NCBI GenBank assembly: GCA_050303615.1
Contig: JBNLCC010000124.1
Span: 1 to 18,565, forward strand
DNA: 18,565 bases
Source of the DNA: CAZDXJ01 sp050303615
GTDB lineage: Bacteria > Pseudomonadota > Gammaproteobacteria > Methylococcales > Methylomonadaceae
Reading direction: 5' to 3'
The notes under the pieces were generated by a model that ran no database searches, was not told where the DNA came from, and was given only the letters and a program-made list of their open reading frames with translations. Made by a program: the position numbers and the translations under genes. Position 1 is the stretch's first letter. Every line of letters starts with the position of its first letter. This document shows positions 14,301-18,565 of the stretch, one piece after another.

Positions 14301-15307
14301 TGCCGATGGAAATCATCCTGCAAATAGGAGTCTGGGTTTCGCGCCTCGTTTTCTTATTTGCCGTTATCTGTTGCATCTGCTGGCTGTTGCTGGCACGGCC
14401 TGCGTTTATTGTGGAAACGCAACCGCGCAACGGAATTTCCAAGGTGGATCAACAAGCGTTGCACCGATATGTCAAAGCCTTATCGGTGGATTATATACCG
14501 AGGGATTACGTTCACCCCGACAAGCTCAATGCGGCCGCTGCCTATATCAAAACGCAATTTGAACTGATCGGTCTTGCTGTTGAGGAACAGAAATTCCGGG
14601 TCCGCGGTAATGAATACAAAAATTTGATTGTCGAACTCGGCCCGCATACCGGCCCCAAAATCATCGTCGGCGCCCACTACGATGTAGCCGGCCCCTATCC
14701 CGGCGCCGACGACAATGCCAGCGGTGTTGCCGGACTGCTTGAATTGGCCCGCTTGCTCAACAATTTATCGCCGGCAACAAACATAACGCTGGTTGCTTAT
14801 ACCCTTGAAGAGCTGACTCCCTACGGGCTCGATACGATGGGCAGTTATCATCACGCGGCGCGGGCACGAAAAAACCACAGCGAAATTGAACTGATGATCG
14901 CGTTGGAAATGCTCGGCTATTATAGCGACCGAGCCGGCAGCCAATCCTATCCGTTGAAGTTATTGCACCTGTTTTATCCGCAGCAGGGCAACTTTATCGC
15001 CGTGGTCGATCAACTGTTTTCCACCTGGGGCCGGAAAATAAAAATCGCCATGAGCCGTGCCGCAGACATACCGGTATATTCGATCAATGCTCCACGGTTT
15101 ATTCGCGGTGTCGATTTTTCCGATCACCGCAACTACTGGGAGCACGGCTATCCGGCCGTAATGATCACCGACACCGCTTTCTACCGCAACCCCGCCTACC
15201 ACACTCAAGCCGACACCCTTGACCGTTTGAATTACCAAAAAATGGCTGAAGTGGTTTACGGTTTATATGCGTTTCTGGAAGAACTCGCCTGCCGGCCAAG
15301 CAATTAA
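14300..15307 (+). CDS. Membrane-anchored M28-family zinc peptidase
   Basis: The product has 335 residues: one N-terminal transmembrane helix (about 13-32) and then an M28 aminopeptidase-type catalytic domain, probably facing the periplasm. The co-catalytic zinc ligands are recognisable: H126 in GAHYD (with D128 as the assisting acid), D137 in GADDNASG, the E170-E171 pair in TLEEL, E203 in ALEMLGYY, and H301 in AYHTQADT. The set is complete, so activity is expected on N-terminal residues of peptides, though some relatives act as glutaminyl cyclases. GGAG 5 bases upstream supports the ATG at 14300 over the one at 14306. It is divergent from gadB across a 255-base region and converges with the small membrane protein, with 24 bases between the stops. 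Confidence 0.85.
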   Translation: MPMEIILQIGVWVSRLVFLFAVICCICWLLLARPAFIVETQPRNGISKVDQQALHRYVKALSVDYIPRDYVHPDKLNAAAAYIKTQFELIGLAVEEQKFRVRGNEYKNLIVELGPHTGPKIIVGAHYDVAGPYPGADDNASGVAGLLELARLLNNLSPATNITLVAYTLEELTPYGLDTMGSYHHAARARKNHSEIELMIALEMLGYYSDRAGSQSYPLKLLHLFYPQQGNFIAVVDQLFSTWGRKIKIAMSRAADIPVYSINAPRFIRGVDFSDHRNYWEHGYPAVMITDTAFYRNPAYHTQADTLDRLNYQKMAEVVYGLYAFLEELACRPSN

Positions 15308-15331
15308 CGCGACTGAGGCGCATCCTGCTGG

Positions 15332-15577
15332 TTATTTCGCTAACCTATTGTATATCCAAGCAATTACGAAACCTGCGATATAGCCGTCAATGAAAGCCCA
15401 AACCGCGCCGATGATAGCGCCAATCATCGAAGGATCGTAGCCGATGTAAAGTGACGAGAGTGCGTCAACCAGTGCAACACCCCAGCCAAACATGGCAGTA
15501 ATGCCGCAAAAAAAGACGTAGACAGCCCATAAAGCGCCGATTGAGATACCAAGGGCATTGGGAGAGAATTTGTTCAT
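15332..15577 (-). CDS. Small two-TM membrane protein ('bacteriophage holin'-like)
   Basis: An 81-residue hydrophobic protein with two transmembrane segments (about 8-34 and 50-76) separated by a short loop containing SSLYIGYDPS. The second segment carries GAIIGAVWAFIDGYIAGF and the tail is a short basic YNRLAK. I recall similar proteins carrying the database label 'bacteriophage holin', but there are no phage genes here, so a lytic role is doubtful. A very strong ribosome binding site, GGAGGA 6 bases before the ATG, suggests it is well expressed. It sits alone between the peptidase and the secreted hydrolase. Confidence 0.7.
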   Translation of the reverse strand: MNKFSPNALGISIGALWAVYVFFCGITAMFGWGVALVDALSSLYIGYDPSMIGAIIGAVWAFIDGYIAGFVIAWIYNRLAK

Positions 15578-15580
15578 GGA

Positions 15581-15588
15581 TTTCCTCC
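15581..15588 (-). promoter_or_regulatory. Strong Shine-Dalgarno of the two-TM protein
   Basis: GGAGGAAA on the minus strand gives 6 bases between GGAGG and the ATG at 15577. It is the best ribosome binding site in the window and fixes this start. Confidence 0.7.
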
Positions 15589-15640
15589 GTATGGTTAAAA
15601 CGTAGGTATTTCTGAATTCACCAGTTCAATGACACTTAGT

Positions 15641-15688
15641 AGTCTAGCAGATTATCAATTTGTTTCCACATATTCTATACACTAGACT
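15641..15688. repeat. Spaced inverted repeat AGTCTAG / CTAGACT
   Basis: AGTCTAG (15641-15647) and CTAGACT (15682-15688) are perfect 7-base inverted repeats 34 bases apart in the gap between the secreted hydrolase and the two-TM gene. They could be regulator half-sites or a weak hairpin; they may also be chance. Confidence 0.25.
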
Positions 15689-15720
15689 CGCTCTATAATG
15701 CACCCCTCATTTGGCAGCAT

Positions 15721-17007
15721 CTATTCTTCTAAATTCCTTAGAATTTCCCGCCCGACATCCATATCGCTTGTCTCACAGGTGTGAGTTTCGCCAACGTTGC
15801 CTACAAAAGGCACATCAATTTGATTACCGCATTCCCGTGCAACGATATCCAGACTAACCGATTGCTGCAGCAGCACAAGACTGCCGGAAACTCCCTGCAG
15901 ATCCTGGGAAGTAGCCGAGACAATGCCGTCCCCCGCTTCGAAGTCAGGCGGATCCAGACTAAGCAAAGTAGCTTGCCCCGTGCCGATGATCGATATATAG
16001 GTTACGTTACCGGGAAGAGGATGCAGTATCATGTCGTTTAGCGTGTTGAGCGCCGCACTGTGCGGCATTAAATCCATCACTGCAATGCTGTCTCCGTCGA
16101 TGGGCAGCGGAAAGAGGTCACAGATTCCGACCGCGACCGAAAAATCGAACGAATCAAAGGAATTATGGCACGCCTCGGCCCAGAAACTTCCCTGGTGCGG
16201 CGTCCCGACGGTGATAAGCTTGGCAACGTCGTCCCAATACGAAATTGTCGTTTCCGAATCGGCCATGCGCGCCAAGCCTTGCAAGTATTCCCTGGCAGCA
16301 AGACCGCCCATGCTGTGAGCGATCAAAAGCACCTTTGTCGCATCAGGATTTTCCGCTAGCACCGTGGTGATGATAGACGCCAACTCGCCTCCCTGCACAG
16401 CGAAAGGTAAATTTTGATTATCCGAAAAATTTAACGTATAAAAGTCTCCGGCGGTGCCGGTACAGGCCGCGAGTTGAACCGGGTCGGCAGGGCAACTGAT
16501 ATCGGTCGTTTTTGTGTCCGGATGGTAAACAGCGATGCCTCCAAATGTCCAACCGGCATTCTTTATCAGGTAGTCGCGATAAGCATCCCAGGTCTCTGCG
16601 GAAGACGCTAAACCATGAATGAAGATAACCGGATAGGGGTGTGCACCACAGCCTGCCTCTACCAACCACGCGGATAATTCACCCACATCCCGCGGGACGT
16701 CATCCTGGGGGCCTAGATAATACACATGATCGTCAACTGAAGAAACGCCCACGTAAGAATCGGTATTCGGGTAGTAGCGATAGGTGTACGGAGCAAAAAA
16801 CTGCAAGCCGGACACCGGCGGTGAAAACAGGTTGGAATAAAAGGTTTGCGCCCAATTAAACAAGCAATCCGGATTGAATTGTGCATCGTTATCAGCCGCT
16901 TTCGCCGGGGAATAACTGGCTGCTGCGATGTGATAAAAGACCACGAAAAACGTCATGGCGAATGCCCGGACCGGTGAAGAAAAGACTCTGCGTTGTTGGT
17001 TGTTCAT
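15721..17007 (-). CDS. Secreted alpha/beta hydrolase (lipase-like) with N-terminal module
   Basis: The protein has 428 residues. An N-terminal signal peptide (about 1-38, ending AKAA) precedes a distinct module at about 48-120, running from C48 in CLFNWA through YRYYPNTDSYVGVSS and HVYYLGP to C120. The lipase/esterase core follows: the oxyanion strand VIFIHGLASS (127-136), the nucleophile S232 in AHSMGG, D360 in EAGDGIVS and H409 in ETHTCE. VGTPHQGS (267-274) is typical of triacylglycerol lipases and PGAP1-like hydrolases. It probably acts outside the cytoplasm on lipid or ester substrates. Extra cysteines (C119-C120 region, C172, C182, C280, C296, C393, C411) would fit disulfides in an exported protein. 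AGGG lies 8 bases before the ATG. Confidence 0.82.
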   Translation of the reverse strand: MNNQQRRVFSSPVRAFAMTFFVVFYHIAAASYSPAKAADNDAQFNPDCLFNWAQTFYSNLFSPPVSGLQFFAPYTYRYYPNTDSYVGVSSVDDHVYYLGPQDDVPRDVGELSAWLVEAGCGAHPYPVIFIHGLASSAETWDAYRDYLIKNAGWTFGGIAVYHPDTKTTDISCPADPVQLAACTGTAGDFYTLNFSDNQNLPFAVQGGELASIITTVLAENPDATKVLLIAHSMGGLAAREYLQGLARMADSETTISYWDDVAKLITVGTPHQGSFWAEACHNSFDSFDFSVAVGICDLFPLPIDGDSIAVMDLMPHSAALNTLNDMILHPLPGNVTYISIIGTGQATLLSLDPPDFEAGDGIVSATSQDLQGVSGSLVLLQQSVSLDIVARECGNQIDVPFVGNVGETHTCETSDMDVGREILRNLEE

Positions 17008-17212
17008 GGTTTTGCCCTATGCTTGCGTAAAGTGGCTGTACTCAGTGTTGTAATGCAACAGTCGAAATAACACAAATTGACTCTTGAATCAATGATTCAA
17101 ATCGATAGTCAGGGAGATAGGCTCTATCCCGGCTCGGATATGCCTTAATAGGGCGTTTTCACCGGTTGTGATTCAATATTGCGCGGTATATCGGCAAAAG
17201 GCGTTGTCCGCG
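17008..17212. promoter_or_regulatory. Upstream region of the secreted hydrolase with an operator-like palindrome
   Basis: These 205 bases hold no gene. TTGAATC-AAT-GATTCAA (17084-17100) is a perfect 7-base inverted repeat about 77 bases upstream of the hydrolase start, well placed for a dimeric regulator. A second small inverted repeat, TGTTG-TAATG-CAACA, lies near 17046-17060. Confidence 0.35.
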
Positions 17213-18565
17213 CTACCGCACCAATATCTCCGATCCGAACAAACCGACCAGTACATTACGGTAATGTTCCGCCTTGTTGATTTGCAATTGTTCGAGCGGA
17301 TTGAGATTGTCGGTGAGAATGGTTCCCCGGCTGGTATCGATGCTGAGCAGACGTCTTTTCAGCCAGGCATTTTGTTTTACCGACAGCGAGGAGGCATCGA
17401 TATCGATTGGTTGGGCGGAGGCAAGAAAAATAAAATCGTTGAAATCATCACCGGGTTCCGAAATGAATACCGCTTGGTGCGGAAATACCCGGGCAATGGT
17501 TCGGGCAACCGAGGCCAGGGCTTTATTTTTGCCGTTTTGGTAAAAGGCGACGAAATTGACTGCAAGCACGCCACGTTCCGACATCAAACTGCGCAATTGA
17601 AGCAGCGTTTCAACCGTTAACAAATGCGCCGGCTCGCTGCCACCGGTAAAACAATCGTGGATGATCAGGTCATAGGGGCCTTGCAAACGCCTGATTTGAT
17701 AGCGCGCATCGCCGACAATCGCCTTTCCGCTGGGCCTGAAGCCGAAATAGTTAACCGCCGCCTCGGCAACGGCCGGATCGATTTCCAGGGTATCGGTCAC
17801 CATACCGAATCGTTCACGCAGCGTGTTGGCCATATGTCCTGCACCAAGGCCGATAATCAGCGCACGCGACATGTGCGGCACGAGGGCCGGAATTAGACCG
17901 ACGATATTTTGATAGCTGAGCAGACTGACCTGTTTCGATAAACTGGCGGCGCCGATCATTGAGGCATCAGAGGTCAGGAAACGCAAATCGCGTTGCGGTT
18001 GATCAATCACCCGCACCCAGCCGTACAAGCTCTCGCGTTCGGAACGAATGTGGAAGGTATCCCCTCCCGTATAAGCATGCCCTGCGCCGACTATTTGCGG
18101 TAACAGGATTAACCCGATCGCAGCAATTAGCAGGTTGGGCAGCATTGCCCTGGGTATGCCCAGCTTTTTTTGTTCATAAACGGCAACCGCCAGGGCCAGC
18201 GCCAACAGCAGCACGCCGAGGCCAACCAGGATTTCACGGGAACCCAACACCGGAAACAAAAAAAAGCCGAGCAGCAAAGTGCCGATAACGCTGCCCATGG
18301 TGCTGACGGCATAAATTGACCCGGCGCTAGAGCCGACGCCATCCAGCCGCAAGGTCGCCATTTTAATCGCAAACGGACCGACCATGCCAAGCAGGGTCAG
18401 ACTGGGAGAGAACAGCAGCAGCGCACTGACAAAAGCACCGGCACGCAGTCCCAGCGGATCGGTTGCCAGCAGCACGGGGCGGGTCGCCCATGGAATCAGC
18501 AAGGTTAAAACCGCGGCGAGCGCAATAATCAGGGATAGCCCGGTACGCTTGGCCCGATCCGCCCA
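17213..18565 (-). CDS. Membrane-anchored spermidine-synthase-like protein, 5' end outside window
   Basis: The frame is open to the right edge, so the N-terminus is missing; 450 residues are visible. The first roughly 160 are several hydrophobic helices, including GPFAIKMATLRLDGVG..AGSIYAVSTMGSVIGTLL, the MFS/transporter-like half of 'fused MFS/spermidine synthase' proteins. The remainder is an aminopropyltransferase-type Rossmann domain with GLGAGHMANTLRERFG and TLEIDPAVAEAA for the SAM-type cofactor, then DLIIHDCFTGGSEPAHLLT where classical spermidine synthases have their D-(A/S)-(Y/F)-D-like catalytic loop. Such fusions are widespread but their reaction is unproven, so polyamine synthesis is only a possibility. 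A TTG at 18502 could be misread as a start, but coding sequence continues upstream of it. It lies on the same strand as the secreted hydrolase, 205 bases apart. Confidence 0.8.
   Translation of the reverse strand, partial: WADRAKRTGLSLIIALAAVLTLLIPWATRPVLLATDPLGLRAGAFVSALLLFSPSLTLLGMVGPFAIKMATLRLDGVGSSAGSIYAVSTMGSVIGTLLLGFFLFPVLGSREILVGLGVLLLALALAVAVYEQKKLGIPRAMLPNLLIAAIGLILLPQIVGAGHAYTGGDTFHIRSERESLYGWVRVIDQPQRDLRFLTSDASMIGAASLSKQVSLLSYQNIVGLIPALVPHMSRALIIGLGAGHMANTLRERFGMVTDTLEIDPAVAEAAVNYFGFRPSGKAIVGDARYQIRRLQGPYDLIIHDCFTGGSEPAHLLTVETLLQLRSLMSERGVLAVNFVAFYQNGKNKALASVARTIARVFPHQAVFISEPGDDFNDFIFLASAQPIDIDASSLSVKQNAWLKRRLLSIDTSRGTILTDNLNPLEQLQINKAEHYRNVLVGLFGSEILVR

Noticed and set aside
15332..15577. 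Prophage lysis function for the holin-labelled protein
   Set aside because: No endolysin, structural or integrase gene is nearby, and the protein is isolated between chromosomal genes.
1..18565. tRNA, rRNA, CRISPR array or integration site
   Set aside because: No cloverleaf ends, spaced direct repeats or integrase gene were noticed on reading either strand; a covariance-model scan was not possible.

Overview
The window looks like ordinary chromosome of a gammaproteobacterium. The layout of the rlmD, cysM, queD and ssb proteins, the YdbH/YdbL-type envelope proteins, and the dispersed GTAGCCCGG-type palindromes and 'CCCTCACCCC'-type repeats would fit a Methylococcales-like methanotroph, but nothing here proves that assignment. 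No phage, CRISPR, tRNA or rRNA signal was seen.

Layout. Positions 62-6052, minus strand: a ydbH-like AsmA-type envelope gene, a repeat-filled gap, a ydbL-like lipoprotein gene and rlmD (23S rRNA m5U methyltransferase). Upstream of these lie cysM and queD. Positions 6095-7578, minus strand: a thioesterase-TPR gene that appears to have lost the start of its thioesterase domain. Its original start codon and ribosome binding site survive in another reading frame. Positions 7913-9237, plus strand: a DUF4345-type membrane protein gene coupled by an ATGA overlap to an exported metallo-beta-lactamase-fold hydrolase. Then ssb (minus) diverges from an MHS-family transporter (plus). Positions 11516-14044, minus strand: a tight two-gene operon of glutamate decarboxylase followed by a nitrilase-superfamily amidohydrolase. 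Positions 14300-15307, plus strand: a membrane-anchored M28 peptidase, preceded by a possible 17-codon leader ORF. Positions 15332-18565, minus strand: a small two-TM 'holin-like' protein, a secreted alpha/beta hydrolase with an unusual N-terminal module, and a membrane-anchored spermidine-synthase-like protein that runs off the right edge.

Most worth a second look: (1) the ydbH-ydbL pair has no ynbE in the gap where that gene normally sits, while the YdbL-like protein is itself a lipoprotein with a YnbE-like 'VTINIYF' start; (2) glutamate decarboxylase is translationally linked to a nitrilase of unknown substrate, suggesting a glutamate/GABA or acid-stress module; (3) the thioesterase-TPR gene is a remnant with a visible frame break; (4) the secreted hydrolase carries a 'CLFNWA...YRYYP...YYLGP' module between signal peptide and catalytic domain. 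I found no clearly new multi-gene system. These are local oddities in an otherwise housekeeping/accessory mix.
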